Assembly: GCF_035582795.1 (NCBI RefSeq)
Contig: NC_134366.1
Span: forward strand, 150,521,519-150,585,518
Origin: Mycteria americana
Taxonomy: Eukaryota > Chordata > Aves > Ciconiiformes > Ciconiidae
DNA length: 64,000 nucleotides
Reading direction: 5' to 3'
How positions within the stretch are numbered: position 1 is the first letter of the stretch; every line of letters begins with the position of its first letter. Position numbers and translations under genes: made by a program. This document shows positions 24,351-34,816 of the stretch, piece by piece. The notes under the pieces are model-generated. The model had not been told where the DNA came from. It worked only from the letters and a program-made list of their open reading frames with translations, and did no database searches.

Positions 24351-27319
24351 AATGTCACCTCCTCCTCTGGCTTCATATTAAAGGATGATGATGTTAAAAT
24401 CTACATAGTTCTTAAATACAGTTATAGGGGTTGTGAAAGAAGTTAGGAGCTTCTGTCCTTTGGATTTTAGGCATCCTATAGGACTGAACCCTGCGACCAT
24501 CTAATATTCCAAACTTGCTTGCTGGTCCACTGATAAAAAGCCAGAACTTCTTTTCACAGGGATCACTGAGTTCCAAAAAATGGGGGTCCTTTGTACTTAC
24601 TTTTTATAGTAACTTGTGAGTGACAATCTCAAACACTCTGTAAACGTTAGTCCCAGAGCATCCAGGGGAACTAGCATACATTTTTTTCTCAATTCACAAC
24701 AAACATGCAAGGAAATGCTCAAATGTAGCACCTAGGAAGCAAAATGCATCAGTTGTCCTAGTGGATATTCTGCCTTGGGGATACCATGGGCCTAAAATAT
24801 GCATATATTTTTGTCCTTCATGAATTATTTTAGACTGCATCCATTCTAATTTGGTTCTTAGATAAGACTGAATAGTGAGTTTCTGTCTATTTTTCCAGTT
24901 TCCGAATTCACCCTTTGGCTTAATGACTGGCTTCCATTTTATGTCTCTGGAGAGCATAACGTTCTGCCTGAATAACTATGCTACTTTATGTCCAAAGCAC
25001 TCCTCTGCTTCCATTAAGCCTTGTTGAGATTTAAAATTAACACAAGAGAAGGAAAAAGTACTCTGATGCAAATTTTCATCTCAGCTACTTTGGTATAAAT
25101 TCAATTATTAAAATTCTAATGGAATTCTCTTTTCCTTGAGATTTTTGTGAACTGTAAATTTTTGTAAACCATTTCAACAGTAAACAGTTGAAAGGTGAGA
25201 TAATTCAGGTTTTATCATATTTCTCCCTTTTGCCAAAATAGACTTAATTGAGAAAAGATGGAAAAATTATTAAGGGAAAGTAAAGGCCTGAAACTCTGTT
25301 CTTGTAAAAAATAATTAAAAGGTATTCTTACAGAGGCAAAGTTGCAAGATTTGTAATTATACAGTGGTTGCAGAGTTATTCAAACTGCCATGGAAGCTGA
25401 AGGATGATTATTTAGACTTACAGTTGACAGATGATTAAGTAACAGTAACAAAACCACATTGACTGAAAGTAAAACAGTTAAATTAGTTTAAAGGACTCTT
25501 TTTACTATACTAACGACGTGAGATACTTGGGGTCCCAGCCGGCAGCATGTATTCCACAAACTCTGAGTGCTTCCTTCCAGGTGTTCTCCATCACTTTCAT
25601 TCATCTTAACCTTTGTTTAATATCCTGTCCATATTTTCTTTTTCTAACTCAATCACTGCTAGGCAAAGGTAATAACTTTGAATTCTGCTCATTCTACACT
25701 CCTTATTTTTTATCACTATTCTGTTCATGTCAGGGAAATGCAAGATCAGGGTATTTAAATATTTAAACACAAAAATGCGTGGGGAGTAAGCCTGTAAAGT
25801 CTTCACTGATAGAACTGTTCAGACAAATAACCTTTGCCAGCAATAAAGTGACCCTAAACCTTACAGACATTTGACAAATACTCCTTAGCCTTCCACTGTA
25901 GATATTTTCTTGTGAAACTTCTGAACCTTTTTAGTGGTCTCCCCAGTTCATACCCCACACACCTTGAATATTCCTATAGAAATCCATATGCCTTAGGATT
26001 TAGCCAGTGGCTTCTCCAAAATGCCTCCTGTAGGTATTCCTATCTCCCCTCACTTCTTGTTGAACTGTTGATAAGTGAGAAAGCGTCTTCTGAAGGTCCT
26101 CGGGGCCATTGACCCAGGTATGAGTTTTGGGTCCATAGAGCAAAGTGGAGTGCTCACATCTCAAGAGGTAAAAGCCTCACCAGGAGGCTGTTCTCCTACC
26201 AGACAGAGCTTGTTTCGTACAGGAGTGAAGGGAGTGAAGAAGCTTACTCATATCAGTAAATCCTCCAGGAGACCTACTGCAAATGACAGTAGCCTCAATG
26301 GTGAAGTAGTAATATTGATGTAACTACAGTAGTCTTAGGACTCATAGATCTAAAAGAGGATCAGAGCACAGGAAGAGGTATTGTCCTTTATTAATCAGCT
26401 CGTAGACCTGGAAGATGGACAGCTTTTTGGATTGCGTATGCTGGCATTTCTTATCACGCCTGATAAAATGGACTCTGAACCTGAAAGGAATGGCCCACAG
26501 TTTGGGGCTTAGCATTACAAGAGTGCAATGAGATGGCTAAATCTTCACAAAGTGAACTTGATTCATTTTCAGAGTCATCTGTAGATCAGATTTAATTAGT
26601 AATTATATTGCTTCATAAGCAACTGATGAATGTGTTTCAGTACATTTGAGCAACTAGTGCCTTTTTTTGTAACACAAGGATTTTACTAGAAACCCTGTTA
26701 TTAAACTAATGATCAGCACTAGGGAGAGATCTCAACTGTAGTGTTTTTCACAGTTTACATGCTTTAGCAGTGTGATTTACTGAGGTTACATTGAAAAATA
26801 TATTTATGATTTTTATCACAATATTTATTTGAAGTTCTGTATGTTGTCCTAATTTCACTAGATAAGTAGTCTGCCATAAGCTGTTTGCACCCTTTAAAGT
26901 TGACATAATTTATTAAATGTTTTTTGATACAAGGCTTTTTAGATTATGTGGTGGATATGTGCATAGTATATTGCATTTACAAGCTCAAACATATGGTATT
27001 AATAAAGAGTGATGGCTCTGACAATTTCCTTGTCTAAATAATGAAACTTTTTTGATTAAGGGCTGAAGATGCCAAGGTAGCCATTCTGTAATCTAACAAA
27101 CATGTGCACAGACATATTTGAACACATGGTCATCAATGCATGTCTGTAAACTTATATAAGTATAATGTGAATCACCCTTGGAACTATCCCACAAAAGCCT
27201 GATCCAAAGTCTATTTAAATCTATAGAAAGATTCCCACTGGTTTTCTGTTGTGGATGAGGTCCAAAAGGGGTTATTACAGATGTTTCTTTGCAGAAGGCA
27301 GGTTATCAACTTCTTTAAG

Positions 27320-27385
27320 AACTGGTGAAATCTACTCACAGCAAAACTTCCATTGACTTTACTGAGATCACGATTTTCCCTATGT
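27320..27385. repeat. Ancient palindromic repeat fragment
   Basis: GCAAAACTTCCATTGACTTT followed by ACTGAGATCACGATTTTCC resembles a widespread sauropsid repeat remembered for its CCCATTGACTTCAATGGG-like core. Related pieces occur near 48170-48300 and 58505-58595. The family name is not known to me. Confidence 0.35.
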
Positions 27386-27594
27386 ATGTTTAGCCAGTCA
27401 GCTTTATGTGCTCTTTTAATGCTCTTTAATTTATCAGCGATGCTGATAAATCTGGAAATTCCATCATGAATAATTGATCTTCAGCTGCATAAAGTATCAC
27501 TGCCAGTGTACTACCACTGATATTCTTACACGATACTGAGTTATTTTAGGGAATGTACACTCATTCTTCATTCAGACATCTATTTTATCCTCAG

Positions 27595-28666
27595 TCATAG
27601 AATCATAGAACCATAGAATCATTTAGGTTGGAGAAGACCTTTAAGATCATCAAGTCCAACTGTTAAACTAGCACTGCCAAGTCCACCACTCAACCATGTC
27701 CCTAAGCACCACATCTACATGCCTTTTAAATACCTCCAGGAATGGTGACTCCACCACTTCCCTGAGCAGCCTGTTCCAATGCCCGACAAACCTTTTGGTG
27801 AAGACCACAACTTAAGGCCATTTCCTCTTGTCCTATGGCTTGTTACCTGGGAGAAGAGACTGACACCCACCTCACTACACGCTCCTTTCAGGCAGTTATA
27901 GAGAGCAAGAAGGTCTCCCCTGAGGCTCCTTTTCTCCAGGCTAAACAACCCCAGTTCCCTCAGCCGCTCCTCACAAGACTTGTGCTCTAGACCCTTCACC
28001 AACTTCGTTGCCCTTCGTTGGACACGCTCCAGCACCCTTCTTGTAGTGAGGGGCCCAAAACTGTATTCGAGGTGCGGCTTCACCAGTGCCAAGTACAGGG
28101 GGACAATTAGTTCCCTAGTCCTGCTGGCCACACTATTTGATACAAGCCAGGATGCTATTGGCCTTCTTGGCCACCTGGACACACTGCTGGCTCATATTTA
28201 GCCGGCTATCAGCCAATACCCCCAGGTCCTTCTCCACCAGGCAGCTTTCCAGCCACTCTTCCCCAAGCCTGGAGCGTTGCATGGGGTTGTTGTGACCCAA
28301 GTGCAGGACCCACCACTTGGTCTTGTTGAACCTCATACAATTGGCCTTGGCCCATCGATCCAGCCTGTCCAGATCCCTCTGTAGAGCCTTCCTAGCCTCA
28401 AGCAGATCGACACTCCCGCCCAACTTGGTGTCATCTGCAAACCTACTGAGGGTGCACTCGATCCCCTGGTCTAGATCATTAATAAAGATATTAAACAGAA
28501 CTGGCCCCAATTCTGAGCCCTGGGGAACACCACTTGTGACCGGCTGCCAACTGGATTTAACTCCATTCACTACAACTCTCTGGACCTGACCATCTATCCA
28601 GTTTTTTACCCAGCGAAGCATATGCCCGTCCAAGCCATGAGCAGCCAGTTTCTCCAGGAGAATGCA
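27595..28666 (-). mobile_element. CR1 LINE, 5'-truncated with internal deletions
   Basis: The tail lies at 27595-27625 (TCATAGAATCATAGAACCAT). The body matches the copy at 33813-34812 closely, so both come from one subfamily. Compared with that copy it has lost bases near 27800 (3' part of the frame), 28040 and 28065, and two bases near 28136. CR1 sequence ends at about 28666. Confidence 0.95.
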
Positions 28667-28699
28667 GGAGAAATGTCCCTGCTGGGATTCACAGACCAA
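27715..28699 (-). pseudogene. CR1 reverse transcriptase relic, frameshifted
   Basis: Two reading frames make up this relic. The upstream one (28133-28699) has SGVPQGS at residues about 56-62 and FADD at 87-90. The downstream one (27715-28182) carries NSVASRTRE through [19 protein letters not shown]. They lie in different frames because of a 2-nt deletion near 28136, where other copies have a longer T run. In-frame deletions remove part of the PHLE...VLERVQRR region. The first codons of the upper frame read host flank, not CR1. It is inactive. Confidence 0.85.
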
Positions 28700-28754
28700 G
28701 TGCTCCTTTGCCTTTTCACACGCAAGCTAATTAATGTCAGTGCTGGTGCCATTA

Positions 28755-28965
28755 AAAATTGCATGATAGCTAGTATGCTTGCCTAAAGAAGTCTACATCT
28801 TGGTTCAAATCCCTCCTCTGCCCTGTGTGGCTTGAACTTGCCTCTCCCATGTCCTAGGAAGCTGCTGTACTCCTATGAATGGGGATGATATATGATTAAA
28901 GCTGTCCTAATTTCTATCAGATGTTTAAGTATTCACTGAAGGGCTTATGGGAATGTAGGTCTTCC
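28755..28965 (+). repeat. Probable MIR-type SINE
   Basis: A tRNA-like head has an A-box-like TAGCTAGTATG near 28770 and a good B-box, GGTTCAAATCC, near 28802. These are followed by CTCTGCC, a TGTGTGGCTTGAACTTG block and GAATGGGGATGATAT, in the order expected for mammalian-wide interspersed repeats (MIR), which predate birds. The copy is degenerate. Confidence 0.55.
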
Positions 28966-29510
28966 TTCTCATGGCTGAGTGCCCCAGAAGCACAAAACTG
29001 GAGATTTATTTAGACATTGGGTAACTTGTTCTCCGTTTGCTTTCTTTCTCCCCACCCCAAAATAGTTACTAGCTATTCCAGGGAGGCCTCAGAAAGAGAG
29101 GTTTTCAGGACTTTTCTCATTCTGACTTAGCAGTTTGAGCGCTCCTCCAGGAGACATGGTTTAAGCGCTCTTGACAGAGGAGAGCTGCAGAATAAGCAGC
29201 TACTGTCCCTGCCAGATCAAACAAATTCAGGTACCAGCAATGAATGATCTTTGGCTGAAATCAAGCTGACACTGAAGTCAATAAGAAATGAGAAAAAATC
29301 ACATTTTCCTTCGTAATGAAAACAGGCTCACAAATTGAAAAGGAGGAACTTCAAGCTAACACTGTTTCCTTTTCTAACTATTCTGCTCCTGCTTACTAAT
29401 TTACTCTTTTTTGTTATTTTTTAGGACAAGGCCTTAAGAGTTTTCTTTTCTGTAAAATTTATCAGCTGGCTTCTTTTTAAAAAACATAACCTTTTTTTCC
29501 TTTCCTGCAG

Positions 29511-29585
29511 GTCCTGTTGCCACCATATGATGATCCTGTGAATGGAGCTGCTAAAGATCCACCACCACCTTATGTGTCAGCATAA
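29511..29585 (+). CDS. LAPTM4B: LAPTM4B last coding exon (C-terminal tail with PY motifs)
   Basis: This exon encodes 24 residues and a TAA stop (29583-29585). It follows a strong pyrimidine tract and a CCTGCAG acceptor ending at 29510. The tail starts VLLPPYDDPVNGAA and ends KDPPPPYVSA, and it carries two PY-type motifs (LPPY and PPPY). In the LAPTM4 family such motifs bind WW domains of NEDD4-like ubiquitin ligases and help sort the protein to lysosomes. Together the three exons give 89 in-frame C-terminal residues. The identity is clear from the length and wording of this tail. Confidence 0.95.
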   Translation, partial: VLLPPYDDPVNGAAKDPPPPYVSA

Positions 29586-29727
29586 GTGAGAGAGTGCTAT
29601 GTACCTAGGGAGGATAGCTTTACTTTTCAGACATTGGAGCAATAGTTTGATAATTTCACTTCCAGGATATAACCTCTATGGGTTATACATTGCTGTTTTG
29701 CTGACATATTAGAACCTAAATTGTATG

Positions 29728-29733
29728 ATTAAA
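29728..29733 (+). promoter_or_regulatory. LAPTM4B: Candidate proximal polyadenylation signal (ATTAAA)
   Basis: A variant hexamer about 145 bases after the LAPTM4B stop. Use would give a very short 3' UTR. Confidence 0.25.
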
Positions 29734-31540
29734 AATCTGTAGATAGTTTTAATAATTTGCTGCAACTACAGTAGTGTTTCAGAAACTAGTGAACTAGTTT
29801 CAGAACAATTCTGGGTAGTGCTAAGGTTATGGTAGTCACTGAATAGCTTTTTCCACCATGTCTGACATGCAGTGCTAGAGAACGTAGAAATTTGCATTCT
29901 CAATCAGGTTCAGAGTATAACTTCCTTTTTTTTAATTTGTAAAACTTCCAAAGCATTACAAATGTGTTTCTCAGATGCCCACTTTCACCTTCAGAATACA
30001 GACCAAGTCCAAAAAAGTGACATTCCACTTCATTCCTGTTCTGCAAGAATTTATTAGGTTATTATGCTATGAAGGATGATGATTGCAAGAAGAAGAATGA
30101 GTCTTACGCACTATTCTCATCAACCTGGCTAATGGGAAACAAATTTAATTGGGAAGAATAAGTATGGGAAATGAAAGTAGACAAAGCACTCTGTGATGTG
30201 TAACAAGCCAGAACCTGTGGTCTACATGGACTCCCTTTGTCCCAGCCTGCAACCATTCTAACGCTCAAAAAAAGAGTTCTTACCAACTTCTGGTAATTTT
30301 CTTTTCCTGCCTACACACCTTTTTCCTCCCCACCAACTTCATAAATAGTATTTTGAGGTCACAAAATCCCTGCTTTTAAAGTCCCATGGTTAGGTGACAA
30401 AGCTGCGTCTTTCGCACTCAATATGCAAATGTTTTCCCACTGGAATGTGCCTGTAAATATCGCAATGTTCTGCTGAGTGTGAACTAAATTATGCAGATTC
30501 TAAGATACATGTTCCCAACCTATGGGAAACTTATGCATGTAACTTCCTCAAGCATTATCAGGTATGTTTTGCGTGTTTCTCATATACATCTACGTGGGGA
30601 TTCTAGATTCCTTTTGTGACTGAACTGGTTGTGCTGAGAATTTTTCTCATGGGACTCATCCATCCATGAATGCTTGTGTGAGGTATTTATTTCTTCCCCA
30701 AAGAAGTGCCTCCTGCACATGTAACTTTTTGTTGTTGATGAAGGTTCTACTTTTAATTGAAAAGGAACAGGAAAAGGGAATATAATGCATGTCTCTACCT
30801 CTCATCGTTTCCCCCTGTGTTGTCTCCTCTGCATTTGGGGTGATTGAACAGGCTGAAGCTAGACTGATGCCATTGCACACCGCCCCAGGTAAAGGGCAGT
30901 GCAGAGCTGAGCCACAGTTTGGAGGGGCACCAGAAGAAACCAAGGTGCCATCTCTCCTGTGACTGGGCTGGCATGTAAGTCCACACCCTTCCTAAGGAGG
31001 ACACCCATTCTCACCCTCAGTACATTGACTCCATTCTGCAGGCCGAAGAAGAGTGGACCTTTTCCTGCCTTTTTCTGGAAAAGTGCTTTCCAGGGGAACA
31101 CAGGACCAACAACTTTTCACGGAGGTTGCCACTGTGACCTGTCTTTGCAGAGGCCAGGGAAGGAAGGGCCAGACTCTTTCTGCCTGTCTTTTCCACACCC
31201 CTGGGAAAAGGAAAGTCCCCATCTGCTGTTGGAATTTTACGTCAGGGTTCATCTACTCTGAGATCAAACTAAGCAATGCTTTTGACTGAACCAATCCTGA
31301 AGTCCATCGATTGATCTCTGTCACAGTCCTATTGCTTCCTTCAGAATAACTCCATGTATTATTATCTTATTACAGTTATCTTCGGGAATTAATCTGAATT
31401 TGGGGGTTGGGCTGGCTGGCTGGGCTTCTGAGCTTCATTTTCTTTCATTCTTGACAGATTTGTGAAGGATTTTAAACAGTCATCTGTTTGAGAAAAGCTG
31501 GTTGTAAATACATTGCATCTATGTATACAAACTTCTCTAC

Positions 31541-31546
31541 AATAAA
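31541..31546 (+). promoter_or_regulatory. LAPTM4B: Candidate polyadenylation signal (AATAAA)
   Basis: A canonical hexamer 1.96 kb after the stop, followed within 10-40 bases by T/G-rich sequence. It is the first AATAAA I found downstream of the coding end. Confidence 0.45.
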
Positions 31547-31759
31547 AAAGTGTTTCCTCAAGACTTTGGAAACTATTTTTGCTGGTCTTCCAAGCACAAA
31601 CATACACAAATTCCTGTCCAATCAATCTGATGTGGCAGGATTTTCTCTGTAAATGACCTAAACAACAGTTTTTCAGTCCACTCACCAGTCCATTCACCAG
31701 CTTTCCCTCCATACTGTATAAATGGAGAATAGAACAGTAAATTCTATAGTTTATTGTAC

Positions 31760-31765
31760 AATAAA
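31760..31765 (+). promoter_or_regulatory. LAPTM4B: Candidate distal polyadenylation signal (AATAAA)
   Basis: A second canonical hexamer 219 bases beyond the previous one. It could be an alternative distal end of LAPTM4B. Confidence 0.35.
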
Positions 31766-33637
31766 AACAAGAGATAATTCAAGCTTTTAGTTCATTGTCC
31801 AGAACTGCAGGCAGTTTTCTAGGTCTGATGAAGTGTGTGATACAGAACAGGGCTATACTGAGCTACACCAAAAGCTGTGGCTTCTTTTTCTCCACATCAT
31901 TATAGGGATAATGTTGTGCTAATTCACATGAAATTTCTGTAGACTTTAGCTTGTCTTACTAAAGAATCAAGACTTCTTCACACACACCATACGTGCATAA
32001 GTGCAAGTACATGTGTCCTGCCAGTACTCCTAATACCTTTTGGATTTTGTCCAATTTGAGTTAAAGAGGGCAGGGATATTATGGTATCAAAACCATGACA
32101 TTCCTACACATACTGTAGACAGACAGCTGGGTAGGAGGAATCAGATACTGTAATATAAGTTCAGCTCTGCTGACATATCAGCGGCTCCATGTGGGAGATG
32201 AGTTCGCCCGCTCCCAAAGAAAAATGAGATTATCTGGGTTACATGAAGAGACACGAACTCCAGCTGAAGGTTTTTCATCCTCAATTGTTGAATTCATTCT
32301 CCATTTCCATGTCTAGTCCTGTGGAATTCACACCACAGCTTTTCTATAATTCATTTTTAATAGTCAGTCATCTGTGACACAGAAACCCTAAAAACTTGGT
32401 TTCTTAAGTTACTGTGCTTTGGGAACCGCTTGCTCCTAACAGTGCTTTTTTCACTATTCCTTGCATTTTTTCCTTTCTCCCAGATATCAGGAGCATGTGC
32501 TTACTCAAATTCTTTCCTGTTTTCTTATCTTAAACTCTAATATAGCAGTTATTAATAATTTCTAGTAACTTGAGTGGAGAGAAAATATTTTCAAGGTATA
32601 TTGACATGTAACATCATAAACATGGGGCCAAAAGCAGCAAGTAGGAATCTAAACCTTGATAGTACCAGAAATATAAGTAGATCTTTTGCTGAAATCTTCT
32701 AATTTTTTGAAATATCTGTTACAAGGCATTGCAGGCTTCACAAAGCCTACACATGCTAAAGCACAAATCCCATTTCTCTCATCAGTGCCTAATGCGCTTA
32801 TTCCTGATGTAACAATGCAGCTTCCCTTCGTTGTACTCTCATCCATAGTATTGGAGAAAGCAAAGAGGAATTCATAGTGGTGACCCAACAGTATGGCACT
32901 CGTGCTTTTAAGTACATTAAATTTTCTAAAACAATTATTAACGACCATTATTTTAGGTGTTAGCCTGTCTATACTTCTTTGGGAAAACGTCTGGTTGGTA
33001 AAAACAATCCAGACTTGATATGTTACCAAAGGCCATATCAGATCGATTTATGGCCAGAGAAAAGCTTGGCAAGGAAGCAGAGGGAACGATAACTAGTCTG
33101 AAACAAATTCCAAATTCTGTGCTTTCAAAATAGAGCATTCCTCACCGCTACCCTGTTGGCCAAAGTATAGCAACTAGGGACAGTTTTAACAAATTTTTGC
33201 TAATATCAACAAGTCTGCACACTGATGCTTGGAATACGCAAGATGGAAAACTTGGCTATCGGTAAGGGCAGAATGGAGAGAAGAGCGGCAACAGGAACAG
33301 AGCACAGAAGGGCAACATTCATATATATTCTTTAAATAGCACAGAGAAACAGATGTCATTGCATTGACAGGGTTCACTGCTACAAGCCTGGTTCGCTTAT
33401 GTGCTCTCTTTTTCCTCTGCTATGGTCAGGAGGAAATATAATTGCTCCTGTAACCTGTTACGTTAGCTGTTATGCCAGCTTTGTTTCAGACTTTTATCAC
33501 TGGAGTGGATGATACCTTGGTCTTACTTGTTGTAAGGCAAAGACATCTACAGATTTCTTTTTCTAAACCTAAAGGAGTATTGGTTAAATTCCTGCCAAAC
33601 TGTCTAGTTTGACAGAAGACACTGAGCTGCTTCTCCA

Positions 33638-33720
33638 GAGCTAAGTTATATCCTTAGAGCCTGCTTTCCTTAGAAGCTCTCTCCTTAGAGGCTGTTTCTC
33701 TGGAGCTAAGTTATATCCTT
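33638..33720 (+). repeat. Short direct repeat, period 65 bp
   Basis: The 18-nt GAGCTAAGTTATATCCTT occurs at 33638-33655 and again at 33703-33720. The bases between contain further partial echoes (TCCTTAGAG, AGCTCTCTCC). It is a small local duplication. Confidence 0.75.
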
Positions 33721-33812
33721 CCCATTTACATGTCTCTATTAGCTGCAGAAATTGCAGTCAGGTACCACGAAAAAGCATTTCTTGCAAAATTTCAGTGCCT
33801 ATGGCTATGGCG

Positions 33813-34812
33813 ATCATAGAATCACAGAACCATAGAATCGTTTAGGTTGGAAAAGACCTTTAAGATCATCTAGTCCAACTGTTAAACTAGCACTGCCAAG
33901 TCCACCACTCAACCATGTCCCTAAGCGCCACATCTACGTGTCTTTTAGATACCTCCAAGGATGGTGACTACACCACTTCCCTGGGCAGCCTGTTCCAATG
34001 CTTGACAATCCTTTTGGTAAAGAAATTTTTCCTGATATCCAATTTAAACCTTCCCTGGTGCAGCTTGAGGCCATTCCCTCTTGTCCTATTGCTTCTTACT
34101 TGGGAGAAGAGACCAACACCCACCTCACTACAACCTCCTTTCAAGTAGTTGTAGAGAGGGACAAGGTCTCCCCTGAGGCTCCTTTTCTCCAGGCTAAACA
34201 ACCCCAGTTCCCTCAGCCGTTCCTCACAAGACTTGTGCTCCAGACCCTTCACCAGCTTCGTTGCCCTTCTCTGGACACGCTCCAGCACCTCAATGTCTTT
34301 CTTGTAGTGAGGGGCCCAAAACTGAACACAGGATTCGAGGTGCGGCCTCACCAGTGCCGAGTACAGGGGCACGATCACTTCCCTAGTCCTGCTGGCCACA
34401 CTATTTCTGATACAAGCCAGGATGCCATTGGCTTTCTTGGCCACCTGGGCACACTGCTGGCTCGTATTCAAGCAGCTGTCAACCAACACCCCCAGGTCCT
34501 TCTCCACCAGGCAGCTTTCCAGCCACTCTTCCCCAAGCCTGGAGCATTGCATGGTGTTGTTGTGACCCAAGTGCAGGACCCACCACTTGGTCTTGTTGAA
34601 CCTCATACAATTGGCCTCGGCCCATTGATCCAGCCTGTCCAGGTCCCTCTGCAGAGCCTTCCTAGCCTCAAGCAGATCGACACTCCCACCCAACTTGGTG
34701 TCATCTGCAAACCTACTGAGGGTGCACGCGATCCCCTGGTCCAGATCATTAATAAAGATATTAAACAGAATTGGCCCCCATACTGAGCCCTGGGGAACAC
34801 CACTTGTGACCG
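33813..34812 (-). mobile_element. CR1 LINE, 5'-truncated, 1.0 kb
   Basis: The 3' tail lies at 33813-33840 (ATCATAGAATCACAGAACCA). It continues through the conserved 3' block and ORF2 C-terminus into the middle of the reverse transcriptase. CR1 sequence stops at about 34812 after a block ending in ACTTGTGACCG. It is the same subfamily as 27595-28666 but better preserved. Confidence 0.95.
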
Positions 34813-34816
34813 CCAC
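33968..34816 (-). pseudogene. CR1 reverse transcriptase relic (282 codons)
   Basis: One open frame starts just inside the truncated reverse transcriptase. It has SGVPQGS at residues about 5-11, FADD at 36-39, then [34 protein letters not shown] and [10 protein letters not shown]. It stops at a TAG where related copies have GAG (E of ESPSLEVF), so one base change ends it early. The N-terminal half of the reverse transcriptase and the endonuclease are absent. It is inactive despite the long frame. Confidence 0.88.

Larger units (their letters stand above)
8098..29510 (+). other. LAPTM4B: LAPTM4B last intron, 21.4 kb
   Basis: This long intron runs from the GTAAGG donor at 8098 to the pyrimidine-rich CCTGCAG acceptor ending at 29510. 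It contains minus-strand CR1 copies at 17225-18550 and 27595-28666, an old plus-strand LINE 3' piece at about 20225-20535, a probable MIR-type SINE at about 28755-28965, and a CpG-richer patch at about 15870-16330. I found no gene, tRNA or small RNA in 8100-15800, 18620-20200, 20540-27300 or 28970-29500. Confidence 0.85.
29586..31570 (+). other. LAPTM4B: LAPTM4B 3' UTR (end uncertain)
   Basis: Non-coding sequence after the stop codon. The 3' end is not fixed by the sequence: a weak ATTAAA lies at 29728 and AATAAA signals lie at 31541 and 31760. The interval given assumes use of the 31541 signal, which has a T/G-rich stretch just downstream. Short open frames within it are not convincing. Confidence 0.4.

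Noticed and set aside
32649..33029. 126-codon minus-strand open frame in the intergenic region
   Set aside because: It resembles no protein family I know, lies in repeat-free AT-rich DNA, and has no partner exon or promoter signal.
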